A DNA stretch of 64,000 nucleotides from an uncultured Prevotellaceae bacterium (GCA_937893145.1 CALBJW010000148.1:42049-106048), one strand, 5' to 3'; shown: positions 16,855-27,583, numbered from the stretch's first letter. Translations and numbers: made by a program. The notes: a model not told the origin generated them from the sequence alone.

Positions 16855-18020
16855 TGCAGAAAGTACTTATTATAATAGTATTGACATTGCAAACTTTAGG
16901 ACTAAGCGCTCAGGACGACACCTGTTCGCTTAGTCCTAATGAATTGTGGGCAATGTCGATACAGCACCATTTAGACTCTATTACCAAGATTGTAGAACGA
17001 CAGAAATACTCTGCTGGATACTGTGTGTATGACCTCACAGCCGACTCCATGCTCTATCGTTTCAATTCGCAGAAACTGTTTAAGCCTGCAAGCACACAGA
17101 AGTTGTTTGTGGCTACTTCAGCACTTACGAATCTTGGCGCGGACTACTGTTTTAAGACCTATATCAACATTGATGGCAGCATCCAGGCTGATGATATGGG
17201 ACGAAGAACATTGAAGGGCGACATCTGCATTCGTGGTAGTTTCGACCCAACAACTCAGCTGAGGCAAGTTCATCTTGCAGCTGACAAAATCGTTACTCTT
17301 GGCATCGACTCGGTGGATGGGTGTGTCGTGGTGGACAATCAGGTTCGATATGATGCGAAACGAATAGGTAATGTCGGGCTTCACTTTGGTTCAATGCTTT
17401 GTGAAGCGTTGCAGAACAGAGGAATACGTTTCCCTGCAGAGAAGTCGTATATGGTGACAGAAGTGCCAGTCTTGCGAGGATGGAACCTCGCCACTATCTG
17501 CACTCCTATCTCTGAGGTGCTAAATAGGATGCTTAAGAAGAGTGACAACACATTTGCAGAGTGTATGTTGCTCAACCTCTACGATATGGGCAGAGATAGC
17601 GGATGGTCGTATGAAAACTGCAAGGAACAGGTTGTTGAAACAGTGAAGGAGGTGGGAGGAAATCCAGATGATTATACCATCATCGATGGAAGTGGTTTGT
17701 CGCATGACAACCGTTCAACTCCAGAACTCATAACCACTCTACTTCGTTACGACTATCAGAACGATGCTATCTTCCCTCATATATACGAGCATTTGCCTAT
17801 AGCTGGTGTTGACGGAACACTTAAAGACAGAATGAAGACAGGTCCAGCATATAATAATGTACGCGCAAAGACTGGTACACTTAACTTTGTGTCCACACTT
17901 GCTGGGTACGTTACTGCATCCAATGATCACAAACTTGCCTTCGCCATTATGGTGAATAATGTGTCGTTGTCAACAGGCAAAGCGCTTCAGAACAATATCT
18001 GTCAGGAATTAGCAAAATAG
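16854..18020 (+). CDS. dacB: PBP4-type D-alanyl-D-alanine carboxypeptidase/endopeptidase
   Basis: A 388-residue exported protein (signal peptide about 1-19). It has the three penicillin-binding motifs: S80-T-Q-K83, S-D-N near residue 230 (KKSDNTFAE) and K-T-G near residue 338 (RAKTGTLNF). PBP4 enzymes trim or cut cross-links of peptidoglycan in the periplasm. It is shorter than the E. coli enzyme and probably lacks part of the inserted domains, as is usual in Bacteroidetes. It is co-transcribed with argS (one-base overlap) and rnhA (seven-base gap). Confidence 0.9.
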   Translation: MQKVLIIIVLTLQTLGLSAQDDTCSLSPNELWAMSIQHHLDSITKIVERQKYSAGYCVYDLTADSMLYRFNSQKLFKPASTQKLFVATSALTNLGADYCFKTYINIDGSIQADDMGRRTLKGDICIRGSFDPTTQLRQVHLAADKIVTLGIDSVDGCVVVDNQVRYDAKRIGNVGLHFGSMLCEALQNRGIRFPAEKSYMVTEVPVLRGWNLATICTPISEVLNRMLKKSDNTFAECMLLNLYDMGRDSGWSYENCKEQVVETVKEVGGNPDDYTIIDGSGLSHDNRSTPELITTLLRYDYQNDAIFPHIYEHLPIAGVDGTLKDRMKTGPAYNNVRAKTGTLNFVSTLAGYVTASNDHKLAFAIMVNNVSLSTGKALQNNICQELAK

Positions 18021-18027
18021 AAAGACT

Positions 18028-18669
18028 ATGGCAAAACAAAAGTTCTATGTTGTATGGGATGGTGCTGAAGATGGTGTTTATACATCTTGGGAGGCATGTC
18101 AACAGGTTGTTGTTGGGTATTCCAATGCCAAGTACAAGTCTTTCAAGACTGAAGCTGAGGCAGAAGAAGCTTTCGAGATGGGATATGAGGAGTGGAGCAA
18201 GAAAGAATCCTTAGTCCACGAAGAGGAAAGCATGGCGGAGAGTAGTGAAGTGGTCGTGGGGGCTGCCATCAACAACTCGATTGCGGTTGATGCAGCTTGT
18301 TCTGGTAATCCTGGAAAGATGGAATATCGTGGAGTGTATCTTCGCACGGGAAAGGAGATTTTCCATTTTGGTCCTGTGTGGGGTACAAACAATATAGGTG
18401 AATTCCTTGCCATTGTGCATGGTCTTGCTCTGCTCAAACAGAAAGGACTCGACGACATGCCAATATATTCCGATAGTCGTAATGCACAGCTCTGGGTTCG
18501 CAAGAAACAATGCAAGACCACTCTCGAACGCAATGAGAAGACGGAAAAGCTCTTCCAGATGATTGAAAGAGCTGAGGCGTGGCTTCACAACAACACTTGG
18601 AACAATCCAATCATCAAGTGGCCTACAGAGGAGTGGGGAGAGATTCCCGCTGATTTCGGAAGGAAATAA
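18028..18669 (+). CDS. rnhA: Ribonuclease HI with N-terminal viroplasmin-like domain
   Basis: The enzyme degrades RNA in RNA-DNA hybrids. The N-terminal ~45 residues (KFYVVWDGAEDGVYTSW..) form the hybrid-binding viroplasmin domain seen in eukaryote-type RNase H1. A linker is followed by the catalytic fold, with acidic residues in VDAACSGNPG, NNIGEFLAI and IYSDSRNA. Total length is 213 residues, usual for Bacteroidetes. It is the last gene of the argS operon, and a bidirectional terminator follows. Confidence 0.93.
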   Translation: MAKQKFYVVWDGAEDGVYTSWEACQQVVVGYSNAKYKSFKTEAEAEEAFEMGYEEWSKKESLVHEEESMAESSEVVVGAAINNSIAVDAACSGNPGKMEYRGVYLRTGKEIFHFGPVWGTNNIGEFLAIVHGLALLKQKGLDDMPIYSDSRNAQLWVRKKQCKTTLERNEKTEKLFQMIERAEAWLHNNTWNNPIIKWPTEEWGEIPADFGRK

Positions 18670-18711
18670 AAAAGCAATGGAGCAACTTTCGTCGCTCCAT
18701 TGCTTTTTTAT
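18668..18711. terminator. Bidirectional terminator between rnhA and tnaA
   Basis: AAAAAAGCAATGGAGC pairs with GCTCCATTGCTTTTTT. The A and T runs let it work for both converging genes. Confidence 0.9.
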
Positions 18712-18716
18712 GATTA

Positions 18717-20165
18717 TTAAAGTGAATCGCCAAAGTCCTTTCTGAACTTCTCTGCGAGTTCTTCCTGCCAATAACCGATTTCCTTCATGCGGCCGAAGAA
18801 GAAGCGGAGAACTGAAGGTTCTTCTGTCCATTCGAGACCACCGATGAGGTTGCGGTTGTCCCAAAGCCACTTAACGCGGTCTGCAACATACTTGAGCTGT
18901 GAGAGGGTATATACACGACGAGGAACAGCGAGGCGCTGGAGTTCGAGTTCTGCATAACGCTCAGTGCCGTCAGGTTCGCGCTGTTCGGAAACAGTACCAC
19001 GCTCCATACCACGAATACCACCGGCAATGTAGAGTGCGGCACCAACTGCTGCTGCAGGATACTGGTTGTGTGGCATATCAGGAACGAATGCGCCTGCATT
19101 GAGGTGACATCCAAGACCACCTGGAGGGAGGATTACTGGCACACCGTATGCGTCGAGTTCCTTAGCGAGATAGTTGATGAATTCTGGACCGTGTGAGATG
19201 TAGTCCATATCAAGTGACTCGTAGAGACCAACTGCCATTGATTCCATTGTGCGTACATCAATACCACCGTATGTGAGGAAGCCTTCGTAGAGAGGAATGA
19301 ATGTCTGGAGTTCCTTGTACCATTTTTCATCTTTTGAGCAGATGATACCACCCTTAGAGAATGAAAGCTTACGAGCAGAGAAGTAGATGATGTCGAAACG
19401 GTCTGCAAGGAGCTTGTAGATGTCTCCAACTTCCATGTACTTGCAGCGTGGTTCACGAGTCTTCATGAAGTAGATGTTGTCCTGAAGGAGAGATGCGTCG
19501 AGAACCGACTTCACTCCCTTATCGTGACAGATGTCTGTAACGGCAAGCATATTCTCAAGTGATACAGGCTGACCACCGATGAGGTTTGTTCCTGCCTCTA
19601 CACGAACATAAGCTACATTATCCTTGCCAACCTCATCAATACGCTTCTTGAGGAGTTCGAGGTCGTAGTCGCCCTTGAATGGGTCGTTGCTCTGAGGAAT
19701 GAGGCCCTTAGGCTGAACGAGTTCTTCTACTGTAGCACCGCAGCGTGTAGCGTGAGCCTTTGTGGTGGTGAAGTGGAAGTTCATGATAGCAACCTTGCCA
19801 GGAGCGCAATATGCTTCAGCAAGGATATTTTCTGCTGCACGACCCTGGTGAACAGGAAGTACATAGTCGCAACCGAACACATCCTTGATAGCCTTCTGTA
19901 CACGGAGGAATGTTGCCGAACCTGCGTATGAGTCATCAGCCTGGAATGATGCTGCAAACTGATTGTCTGACATACAGTTTACACCAGAGTCTGTGAGCAT
20001 ATCAAGATATACATCCTTGTTCTGGAGAAGGAAAGTGTTGTTACCAGCTTCCTGAATCTTCTTGAGACGTTCTTCAACTGGAAGAAGAGAAAGCTTCTGA
20101 ATCATGCGCACTTTGTGCATTTCGAGTGGAACTTGGTTCTCGCTCTGATAGAATTTTACAGCCAT
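18717..20165 (-). CDS. tnaA: Tryptophanase / tyrosine phenol-lyase family PLP enzyme
   Basis: A 482-residue beta-eliminating lyase that splits an aromatic amino acid (tryptophan to indole, or tyrosine to phenol) into pyruvate and ammonia. Motifs include LTDSGVNCMSDNQ, HQGRAAENIL, GGQPVSLENM, the PLP-lysine region FSARKLSFSKGG (near residue 265) and TYGGIDVRTMESMAVGL. I start at ATG 20165 because 18 upstream codons would run into the leader. It is more divergent than the usual tnaA at several substrate-side positions (for example SARKLSFS instead of SAKKD), so the preferred substrate is uncertain. It faces an AraC-type regulator across a 254-base divergent promoter region. Confidence 0.8.
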   Translation of the reverse strand: MAVKFYQSENQVPLEMHKVRMIQKLSLLPVEERLKKIQEAGNNTFLLQNKDVYLDMLTDSGVNCMSDNQFAASFQADDSYAGSATFLRVQKAIKDVFGCDYVLPVHQGRAAENILAEAYCAPGKVAIMNFHFTTTKAHATRCGATVEELVQPKGLIPQSNDPFKGDYDLELLKKRIDEVGKDNVAYVRVEAGTNLIGGQPVSLENMLAVTDICHDKGVKSVLDASLLQDNIYFMKTREPRCKYMEVGDIYKLLADRFDIIYFSARKLSFSKGGIICSKDEKWYKELQTFIPLYEGFLTYGGIDVRTMESMAVGLYESLDMDYISHGPEFINYLAKELDAYGVPVILPPGGLGCHLNAGAFVPDMPHNQYPAAAVGAALYIAGGIRGMERGTVSEQREPDGTERYAELELQRLAVPRRVYTLSQLKYVADRVKWLWDNRNLIGGLEWTEEPSVLRFFFGRMKEIGYWQEELAEKFRKDFGDSL

Positions 20166-20249
20166 AAGTATTAATAGGTTAAAAATAAAGTTATCTTTTC
20201 TTAAGGTATTACTATGCAATTATTTTGTGTCATAATGCCGAGTTGGTTG

Positions 20250-20257
20250 CAAAAGTA
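20250..20257 (-). promoter_or_regulatory. Promoter of the tryptophanase-family gene
   Basis: TACTTTTG on the minus strand, about 85 bases upstream of the start at 20165. Confidence 0.6.
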
Positions 20258-20375
20258 CATTGAATGATTGTTTTTTCTTGGAACATTTTTAAGGAATAAA
20301 CTACCAATTTCACTTTTTACCTATATTTATACCATTTTTCACTACCCATATTACCTATTATCGAAAAAATAATGG

Positions 20376-20383
20376 TACATTTG
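20376..20383 (+). promoter_or_regulatory. Promoter of the AraC-type regulator
   Basis: TACATTTG, about 37 bases before the ATG at 20420. Confidence 0.55.
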
Positions 20384-20419
20384 CAGTCGAAGTAAAAAGA
20401 AACCCACTTAATATACAAG

Positions 20420-21313
20420 ATGATTATCCAAGTTCAAGACATCGACCAATTTAATGCGTATTTTCATCAGAAGACCCTTCACCCACATGTCAGTGTGGCT
20501 GATTTGTCTAAGGCTGACTTGTCATTGTTTGAACCTACAGACTTTAATATGTATTGCGTTGTGCTGATGGATGAAGATTTCGGTGAACTGATAAGAAGCG
20601 GAGGTGCCATGCGTTATAGGGCAGGCACTGTATTCACTCTTCGTCCTGGACAGATTGTGTCGATGAACCTTGACAAGTCGATCAAACCTAAGGGATGGAT
20701 GTTGGCATTCAGACCTGAACTGCTTATCAAGACTGGACTTGGACGAGACTTCTATATGTTTAATTTCTTCAATCAGGATGTGTTTGATGCACTTGAACTG
20801 TCAAGTGAGGAAAGACGTGTTCTGCTTAACTGCTTTGCTAATATCTTTGCAGAACTTCATGCGCCAGATGACAACCTCACAGGTCACATGCTCCGTATGG
20901 GCATAGGCCATCTGTTAAGTTACTGTAAGAGATTCTACGAGCGACAGTTTGATGTGCATGTTAAGAATACTTCAAACATCATTACTCGACTTGGAATTCT
21001 GCTTGATGATTACCTCTCGAGCGGTATGCCTATACAGAAGGGACAGCCTACGGTGGCTTGGTGTGCAGAACAGTTTCATTTGTCACCAAACTACTTTGGT
21101 GATGTTGTGAAGCGTGAACTCCACATGACGGCTCAAGAGTATGTGCAGCAGAAGATAATTACTGCTGCAAAGGTCATGCTTCGTGACCCTCGTCTTTCCA
21201 TCACAGAGATTGCTGAGGCTCTTGGATTCACTTACCCAAACCATTTCACTCGTTTGTTTCACAAGAAAACAGAGATGTCTCCATCTGAATTCCGACACAC
21301 TATAGGTTTATGA
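20420..21313 (+). CDS. AraC-family transcriptional regulator
   Basis: A 297-residue protein with a sensing N-terminal half of cupin character (RAGTVFTLRPGQIVSMN) and a C-terminal AraC DNA-binding domain of two helix-turn-helix motifs (AEQFHLSPNYFGDVVKRE and SITEIAEALGFTYPNHFTRLF). It overlaps the ABC exporter by four bases, so the two are co-expressed. It is divergent from the tryptophanase-family gene and may control either; the sequence does not decide. Confidence 0.92.
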   Translation: MIIQVQDIDQFNAYFHQKTLHPHVSVADLSKADLSLFEPTDFNMYCVVLMDEDFGELIRSGGAMRYRAGTVFTLRPGQIVSMNLDKSIKPKGWMLAFRPELLIKTGLGRDFYMFNFFNQDVFDALELSSEERRVLLNCFANIFAELHAPDDNLTGHMLRMGIGHLLSYCKRFYERQFDVHVKNTSNIITRLGILLDDYLSSGMPIQKGQPTVAWCAEQFHLSPNYFGDVVKRELHMTAQEYVQQKIITAAKVMLRDPRLSITEIAEALGFTYPNHFTRLFHKKTEMSPSEFRHTIGL

Positions 21314-23148
21314 AAGATTTTTTCCGTATAATGGGCAAGTACTTTGCTCGATACAAAAAGTATATCACAGGGGCATTGGTGGTTAACATCCTTTCTTCTG
21401 TGCTTAACCTTTTCTCCTTTGCTGCCATCATCCCTATCTTGAATATCTTGTTCAAGGCTAACAGTAAGGTTTATAGTTATGTGCCTATCACATGGGATAG
21501 CTTCGACAACATCAAGGATGTACTTCTCAACAACATCAATTATTATGCCCAACTCATGGTGGGTGAGTATGGTCCTGCCACTACGATGCTGCTGTTGGGA
21601 GTGGTGCTGTCCATAACAACCTTCTTCAAGACTGGTGCATATTTCGGAGGTTCTGCCCTCCTCATGCCTCTTCGCACAGGTATTATTCGTGACATTCGCA
21701 ATGACATATATAATAAGGTGCTTCGTCTGCCACTTTCTTTCTTTAGTGATGAGAAGAAAGGCGACATCCTTACTCGTGTCAGTACAGATGTGAATGAGAT
21801 AGATGCGAGTATATGCAGTTCGCTCGACACGCTGATTAAGAATCCAATTCTTATCGTGGTGTATATGGGGACACTTGTGGCTATTAGTTGGCATCTCACA
21901 CTCTTCACCCTCCTTGTTGTACCAATTCTTGCCATTGCTATTGGTCGAATAGGTAAGTCGTTGAAAGCAAGCAGTATTCTTCAGCAAACTAAACTCTCTG
22001 ACAGTATGAGCCAGTTTGAGGAAACACTTGGAGGACTGCGTATCATCAAGGCGTTCATAGCAGAAAACAAGATGCAGGAACGCTTCGAAAAGGTCAATAA
22101 TGAGTTTCGTGATATTGCAAATAGAGTAGCCATCCGTCAGTCGGCAGCTCACCCTGTGAGTGAGTTTCTTGGTACAGTGATGATAGTCATTGTGCTTTGG
22201 TTTGGCGGTTATCTCATCTTCTCTGGTAAGTCGAACCTTGATGGTGGTGTGTTCATCTACTATCTCATCATCCTTTATAGCACACTTCAGCCGCTGAAGG
22301 AGATATCAAAGGCTGGCTACTCGGTGCAGAAAGGTCTTGCCAGTATGGAACGAATAAATAAGATTCTTGCTGCGGAGAACAATATCAAGGAGATTGCTTC
22401 GCCAAAACAAATCAACGAGATGAATCGAGGCATAGAACTCAAGAATGTGTCGTTCTCATACGATGGTACTCGTGAGGTGCTTCACGACATCTCGCTCTCC
22501 GTGAAGAAGGGTGAGACCATTGCCCTTGTTGGTCAGTCGGGTTCGGGCAAGAGTACACTTGTAGATCTCATTCCTCGTTACCACGATATTACTGAAGGAG
22601 AGATACTTATTGATGGTGAAAACATAAAGAATCTGTCTATTCGTTCGCTTCGTGGACTTATCGGAAATGTAAATCAGGAAGCAATCCTCTTCAACGACAC
22701 CATATTTAATAATATAGCGTTTGGTGTGGATAATGCAGGAGAGGAAGAAGTCATCGCAGCAGCAAAGATTGCCAATGCTCACGACTTCATTATGGAAACT
22801 GAGAATGGTTATCAGACTAATGTGGGTGATCGTGGTGGTCGTCTTTCTGGTGGTCAGCGCCAACGCATATCCATTGCTCGTGCTATCCTCAAGAATCCAC
22901 CAATCCTCATCCTTGATGAGGCAACATCAGCTCTCGACACAGAGAGCGAGCGCCTTGTGCAGGAAGCCCTCGAACACTTGATGAAGACTCGCACAACGAT
23001 AGCCATTGCTCATCGTCTCTCAACTATCAAGAATGCAACACGCATCTTTGTCCTTCACGAAGGCAAGATAGTGGAACAGGGCACTCACGAGGAACTCATC
23101 GCCTTTGGAGGTTACTACAAGAAACTGAACGACATGCAGTCCCTCTAA
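21310..23148 (+). CDS. ABC-type exporter, fused permease and ATPase (MsbA-like)
   Basis: A 612-residue half-transporter with six membrane segments in residues 1-320 and a C-terminal ATPase: Walker A GQSGSGKST near 408, signature LSGGQRQR near 513, Walker B ILILDEATSALD near 533 and the H-loop IAIAHRLST. The fold fits lipid A, lipid or drug exporters working as homodimers in the inner membrane; the substrate is unproven. It overlaps the upstream araC gene and is followed, after a palindrome, by an envelope-type phosphatase/transferase. Confidence 0.9.
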   Translation: MKDFFRIMGKYFARYKKYITGALVVNILSSVLNLFSFAAIIPILNILFKANSKVYSYVPITWDSFDNIKDVLLNNINYYAQLMVGEYGPATTMLLLGVVLSITTFFKTGAYFGGSALLMPLRTGIIRDIRNDIYNKVLRLPLSFFSDEKKGDILTRVSTDVNEIDASICSSLDTLIKNPILIVVYMGTLVAISWHLTLFTLLVVPILAIAIGRIGKSLKASSILQQTKLSDSMSQFEETLGGLRIIKAFIAENKMQERFEKVNNEFRDIANRVAIRQSAAHPVSEFLGTVMIVIVLWFGGYLIFSGKSNLDGGVFIYYLIILYSTLQPLKEISKAGYSVQKGLASMERINKILAAENNIKEIASPKQINEMNRGIELKNVSFSYDGTREVLHDISLSVKKGETIALVGQSGSGKSTLVDLIPRYHDITEGEILIDGENIKNLSIRSLRGLIGNVNQEAILFNDTIFNNIAFGVDNAGEEEVIAAAKIANAHDFIMETENGYQTNVGDRGGRLSGGQRQRISIARAILKNPPILILDEATSALDTESERLVQEALEHLMKTRTTIAIAHRLSTIKNATRIFVLHEGKIVEQGTHEELIAFGGYYKKLNDMQSL

Positions 23149-23177
23149 CCTCCCGTCTTTCCTCCATACCACTTGTC

Positions 23178-23197
23178 CTCCGACAATCTTGTCGGAG
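23178..23197. repeat. CTCCGACA-type dispersed hairpin
   Basis: CTCCGACAATCTTGTCGGAG is a perfect palindrome with 8-base arms, ending 22 bases before the next ATG. Relatives are at 36701, 37973, 37996, 38975, 39405 and 40678. Confidence 0.75.
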
Positions 23198-23219
23198 TAT
23201 AAATTTAACAACAACAGCC

Positions 23220-25061
23220 ATGCTTCATCGCCTCTCCATAATACTCAAATTCTTCTTATGCACGATGTTCATCTTCATCATGCAGAAGCCTTTGTTTATG
23301 TTGTACAACCACCAGGTTGACAACACTATTGGTATTGTGGATTATGTCGAGGTACTTTTCCGTGGTGTTCCGCTCGATTTGACCGTAACGGGCTATCTAC
23401 TCATTCTGCCACTGCTGCTCATCACGGCATCTTTTTTCTATGAGAAAGAAAAATTGACAAAGAATATTCTCCTCGTCTATTGCCTCATCATAAGCATTCT
23501 TGTTGCTGTTGTGTTTGTTGCAGACACGGTGATGTATGAGTTCTGGAGGTTCAAACTTGATTCAAGCATCTTCATCTACACCGACAAGCCAGCAGATGCA
23601 ATAGCAAGCGTATCTACCTCTTTCATTATATGGCGAGTGATTGCAGTTTTGTTCTTTGCAACGATATATTTTCTCTTGTATTGGTGGAGTATGCGTGACC
23701 AAAGAATTGCCCGTCCTTATCATGGTGTTCTCGTCGCTGTGATGCTTCCACTTTTTGCCCTTGACTTCCTCATGATTCGTGGTGGAGTAGGCGAGGGAAC
23801 AGCCAATGTGAGCAATGCGTATTACTCTGAGAAGCAATTTCTTAATCACTCTGCGGTAAACCCTGTTTTCAACTTTTTATATTCGCTTGGAAAGTCGCAG
23901 GACTTTGCCAATGAGTTCCGTTTCTTTGAGGATGATGAATGTGCAAAGTATATGCTGGGCATTTACAATACGAAGAGTGTAAATACAGATATTCTTATAA
24001 AGAACCAGAGACCAAATATCCTTCTCATCATTTGGGAAGGTTGTGGTGCAAAGATTGTTGAGGCTGTTGGTGGTGAGAAGGGTGTCACTCCTTGTCTGAA
24101 CAAACTTGCAAACGAAGGGGTGAAGTTCACGAACTGTTATGCAAATAGTTTCCGTACCGACCGTGGACTTGTGTGTCTCATGTCGGGGTGGTTAGGTCTT
24201 CCTACCGCTTCGCTGATGAAGATTCCTGAGAAGTGTGAGACACTTCCTGCACTTCCTCGCAGACTTCGCGATGCAGGTTATCGCACAGAGTTCTGGTATG
24301 GTGGCGACATCACCTTTACCAACATGAATGGATATATGCTTCAAGCAGGAATGCAGCACACCGTGAGCAAGAACGACTTTTCTTACAAGGAACGAACATA
24401 CAGTAAGTGGGGCGTTGCTGATGAAGTGCTTCTTGAACGTCTCACAGACGACATCTTAAAGCGTTCTTCCCTTTCTGGACAGCATTCGAAACCTTGGTTC
24501 AAGTCCGTACTTACTTTGTCGAGTCATGAACCTTGGGAAGTGCCAACACGTACTCTGGACGAGATGCGTCGCAACAGCTTTGCATATACTGACAGGTGTA
24601 TTGGAAAGATGATTGACAAGATTAAGGAAACGATTGTTTGGGACAATCTTCTTGTCATCATTTTACCTGACCATGGCATTGCGTTCGATACAGATGATGC
24701 CATCTACGACCCGCAGATTTCTCACATCCCTATCGTGATGACAGGAGGTGCAATCAAGGGGGCAAGGCGATTTGATATGATAATGAACCAGTCTGACCTT
24801 GCTTCAACCTTGCTTGCTCAGTTAGGACTTCAGCATGATGAGTTCACATTCAGTCGTGATGTGCTTTCTTCAACCTACACATATCCTTCTGCATTCCACA
24901 CCACGACCGAAGGAATGACCTTCATCGATTCTACAGGTGTTACGGCATACGATAATAATGCACAAAAAACAATACTCAATGAGGGCAAAAACAACCCTCA
25001 ACGTGAACTGAAAGCTAAGGCAATCCTACAAACTCTGTACGAAAACATTGCAAATAGATAA
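23220..25061 (+). CDS. LTA synthase-like membrane sulfatase-fold transferase
   Basis: The 613-residue product has about five membrane segments in residues 1-190, then an extracytoplasmic alkaline-phosphatase/sulfatase fold: NILLIIWEGCG, the nucleophile Thr in FRTDRGLVC near residue 314, and LPDHGIAFDTDD as the C-terminal metal site. In Gram-positives such enzymes polymerise glycerol phosphate. In Bacteroidetes they probably transfer phosphoglycerol or phosphoethanolamine to envelope glycans (inference). It lies just downstream of the ABC exporter, which suggests an envelope function. Confidence 0.85.
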   Translation: MLHRLSIILKFFLCTMFIFIMQKPLFMLYNHQVDNTIGIVDYVEVLFRGVPLDLTVTGYLLILPLLLITASFFYEKEKLTKNILLVYCLIISILVAVVFVADTVMYEFWRFKLDSSIFIYTDKPADAIASVSTSFIIWRVIAVLFFATIYFLLYWWSMRDQRIARPYHGVLVAVMLPLFALDFLMIRGGVGEGTANVSNAYYSEKQFLNHSAVNPVFNFLYSLGKSQDFANEFRFFEDDECAKYMLGIYNTKSVNTDILIKNQRPNILLIIWEGCGAKIVEAVGGEKGVTPCLNKLANEGVKFTNCYANSFRTDRGLVCLMSGWLGLPTASLMKIPEKCETLPALPRRLRDAGYRTEFWYGGDITFTNMNGYMLQAGMQHTVSKNDFSYKERTYSKWGVADEVLLERLTDDILKRSSLSGQHSKPWFKSVLTLSSHEPWEVPTRTLDEMRRNSFAYTDRCIGKMIDKIKETIVWDNLLVIILPDHGIAFDTDDAIYDPQISHIPIVMTGGAIKGARRFDMIMNQSDLASTLLAQLGLQHDEFTFSRDVLSSTYTYPSAFHTTTEGMTFIDSTGVTAYDNNAQKTILNEGKNNPQRELKAKAILQTLYENIANR

Positions 25062-25069
25062 ATTTTTCG

Positions 25070-25077
25070 TAACTTTG
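25070..25077 (+). promoter_or_regulatory. Promoter of the parE operon
   Basis: TAACTTTG, followed by a ~110-base leader containing a TTCCTAATATTAGGAA palindrome and CTCAAAA-type tandem units. Confidence 0.6.
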
Positions 25078-25190
25078 CCTCCCTATAGGCGTCAAAGCCT
25101 TCCTCCAAGTGTCTTCCTAATATTAGGAAGATCCTCAATCTTCATAGCTCAAAACTCAAAACTTATAACTCAAAAACTCATACTAACATA

Positions 25191-27143
25191 GTGGAAGAAC
25201 TGAATCTTGAGACCCCTCAACCACAGAATTATGATGATGGAAACATCATCACGTTGACAGGTGTAGAACACATCCGTCTACGTCCAGGTATGTACATCGG
25301 TCGCCTTGGCGATGGTAGTCATGCTGAGGACGGTATTTATGTATTGCTTAAGGAAGTCATCGATAATTCTATAGATGAATTTAAGATGAAGGCAGGTAAA
25401 CGCATCGAGGTTGAAATAACAGAAAACCTTGCTGTGTCTGTTCGTGACTATGGTCGTGGTATTCCTCAAGGCAAGATGATTGAGGCTGTCTCTATCCTTA
25501 ATACGGGTGGTAAGTACGACTCCAAGGCATTCCAGAAGTCAATCGGTTTGAATGGTGTGGGTACAAAGGCTGTCAATGCTCTTAGTACACACTTCGAGGT
25601 ACGTTCTTATCGCGATGGTGTGGTTCGTATTGCAAAGTTCGAAAAGGGAAAACTTGTTGATGACATCACCGAAAAGACTGAAGAAGAGAACGGTACATAC
25701 GTTTATTTTGAACCAGACAACTCGCTCTTCGTTAACTATAAGTATCGTGATGAATATGTGGAGACAATGCTTCGCAACTACACATACCTCAACACTGGAC
25801 TCGAAATCTTCCATAATGGTCGTCGCATCACAAGTCGTAATGGTCTCAAGGACTTGCTTATCGACACTATGGACACTACTCCTCTTTATGAAATCATCCA
25901 TCTCAAAGGCGACGATATAGAGATTGCCTTCACTCATACCAATCAGCAGTATGGTGAAGAATACCATTCCTTCGTGAATGGTCAGCACACCATTCAGGGT
26001 GGTACGCACCAGAGTGCCTTCAAGGAACACATAGCTCGTACCATTAAGGAGTTCTTCTCGAAGAACTATGAGTATGGTGACATTCGTTCAGGTATCGTTG
26101 CTGCTATTGCAATCAATGTGCAGGAACCTCAGTTCGAGTCTCAGACCAAGATTAAACTTGGTTCGCTCACAATGGAACCAAACGGCGGTGTGAGTGTTAA
26201 CAAGTTCGTTGGTGATTTCATCAAACTTGAGGTTGACAACTATCTCCATAAGAATCTTGATGTGGCAGAAATCATTGAGTCGAAGGTTAAGGACAACGAG
26301 CGTGACCGTAAGGCGATAGCAGGTGTTACCAAGCTTGCGCGCGAACGTGCAAAGAAAGCCAATCTCCATAATCGTAAACTCCGTGACTGTCGCATCCACC
26401 TTAACGATGCTAAGGGTGACCGCAAGGAGGATTCTTGCATCTTCATCACTGAGGGTGACTCTGCCAGCGGTAGCATCACAAAGAGTCGTGATGTGAACAC
26501 TCAGGCTGTGTTCTCACTTCGTGGTAAACCTCTCAACTCTTTTGGTTTGACAAAGAAGGTGGTGTACGAGAATGAAGAGTTCAATCTTCTTCAGGCAGCA
26601 CTTAATATCGAGGAAGGCATCGAGGGTCTTCGTTATAATAAGGTTATCGTGGCAACTGATGCCGATGTGGATGGTATGCACATCCGTCTGCTCATGATTA
26701 CTTTCTTCCTTCAGTTCTTCCCAGAACTCATCCGTAAGGGACATGTTCACATTCTCCAGACTCCACTCTTCCGTGTGCGTCAGCGCAGAAAGAGAATCAA
26801 GAAGGAATCGATGGCAGTCCTCCAGAAGAAATATCCTAATGCCGCAGCAAACAAGGGTGACTTCATCACTCTCTATTGCTACACTGAGGAGGAACGCCAA
26901 GAGGCAATCCATCTCCTTTCGCCAGAACCAGAAATCACTCGATTCAAAGGTCTTGGCGAGATATCGCCTGATGAGTTCAAGAACTTTATCGGAGAGGACA
27001 TGCGACTTGAGGAGGTGACACTTAAAAAGACTGATAAAGTGAAGGAACTGCTCGAATACTACATGGGTAAGAACACTATGGAACGCCAAAACTTCATCAT
27101 CAACAACCTCGTCATCGAGGAGGATAAGACCGAAGAAGAATGA
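25191..27143 (+). CDS. parE: DNA topoisomerase IV subunit B
   Basis: The 650-residue ATPase subunit works with ParC to unlink daughter chromosomes. GHKL motifs include [19 protein letters not shown] and [14 protein letters not shown]. The TOPRIM domain has EGDSASGS and [21 protein letters not shown] after the TOPRIM glutamate is typical of ParE rather than GyrB in this phylum. The start is a GTG at 25191: no in-frame ATG occurs before the conserved region. The stop overlaps the coaD start (ATGA). Confidence 0.93.
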   Translation: MEELNLETPQPQNYDDGNIITLTGVEHIRLRPGMYIGRLGDGSHAEDGIYVLLKEVIDNSIDEFKMKAGKRIEVEITENLAVSVRDYGRGIPQGKMIEAVSILNTGGKYDSKAFQKSIGLNGVGTKAVNALSTHFEVRSYRDGVVRIAKFEKGKLVDDITEKTEEENGTYVYFEPDNSLFVNYKYRDEYVETMLRNYTYLNTGLEIFHNGRRITSRNGLKDLLIDTMDTTPLYEIIHLKGDDIEIAFTHTNQQYGEEYHSFVNGQHTIQGGTHQSAFKEHIARTIKEFFSKNYEYGDIRSGIVAAIAINVQEPQFESQTKIKLGSLTMEPNGGVSVNKFVGDFIKLEVDNYLHKNLDVAEIIESKVKDNERDRKAIAGVTKLARERAKKANLHNRKLRDCRIHLNDAKGDRKEDSCIFITEGDSASGSITKSRDVNTQAVFSLRGKPLNSFGLTKKVVYENEEFNLLQAALNIEEGIEGLRYNKVIVATDADVDGMHIRLLMITFFLQFFPELIRKGHVHILQTPLFRVRQRRKRIKKESMAVLQKKYPNAAANKGDFITLYCYTEEERQEAIHLLSPEPEITRFKGLGEISPDEFKNFIGEDMRLEEVTLKKTDKVKELLEYYMGKNTMERQNFIINNLVIEEDKTEEE

Positions 27144-27583
27144 AAACAGCACTCTTTCCAGGGTCTTTCGACCCATTCACTCGTGGACATCAATCCATAG
27201 TTGACCGCACCGTTGCATCTATTGCAGACCGTGTGGTCATTGCTATTGGTGTCAACTACAATAAGAAAAATATGTACACGCTTGAAGAACGAATCGCAGC
27301 CATCAAGCAGGTGTATAAGGACAACCCAAATGTGGAGGTGGTGTCGTATCAAGGTCTTACCACAGACTTTGCCCAGCAGATAGATGCTGACTTCATCGTT
27401 CGTGGAGTGCGTTCAGTCAAGGACTTTGAGTTTGAACGCGACATAGCAGAGGTCAATCGTTGTCTTTCGGGCATCGAAACCATCCTTCTTTTCACAGAAC
27501 CAGATTTATCACATATCAGCTCGAGCATCGTTCGCGAACTGAAGAGCTATAATAAAGACATATCAGATTACTTACCAAAATGA
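27140..27583 (+). CDS. coaD: Phosphopantetheine adenylyltransferase
   Basis: The 147-residue enzyme makes dephospho-CoA from ATP and phosphopantetheine, the fourth step of CoA synthesis. It has the nucleotidyltransferase motif [10 protein letters not shown] at residues 8-17 and the C-terminal ISSSIVREL. It overlaps both parE and the next gene by four bases, so this is a compact operon. Confidence 0.97.
   Translation: MKTALFPGSFDPFTRGHQSIVDRTVASIADRVVIAIGVNYNKKNMYTLEERIAAIKQVYKDNPNVEVVSYQGLTTDFAQQIDADFIVRGVRSVKDFEFERDIAEVNRCLSGIETILLFTEPDLSHISSSIVRELKSYNKDISDYLPK

Noticed and set aside
25191..27143. gyrB instead of parE
   Set aside because: EGDSASGS and RGKPLNSFG patterns fit topoisomerase IV in Bacteroidetes better than gyrase B.
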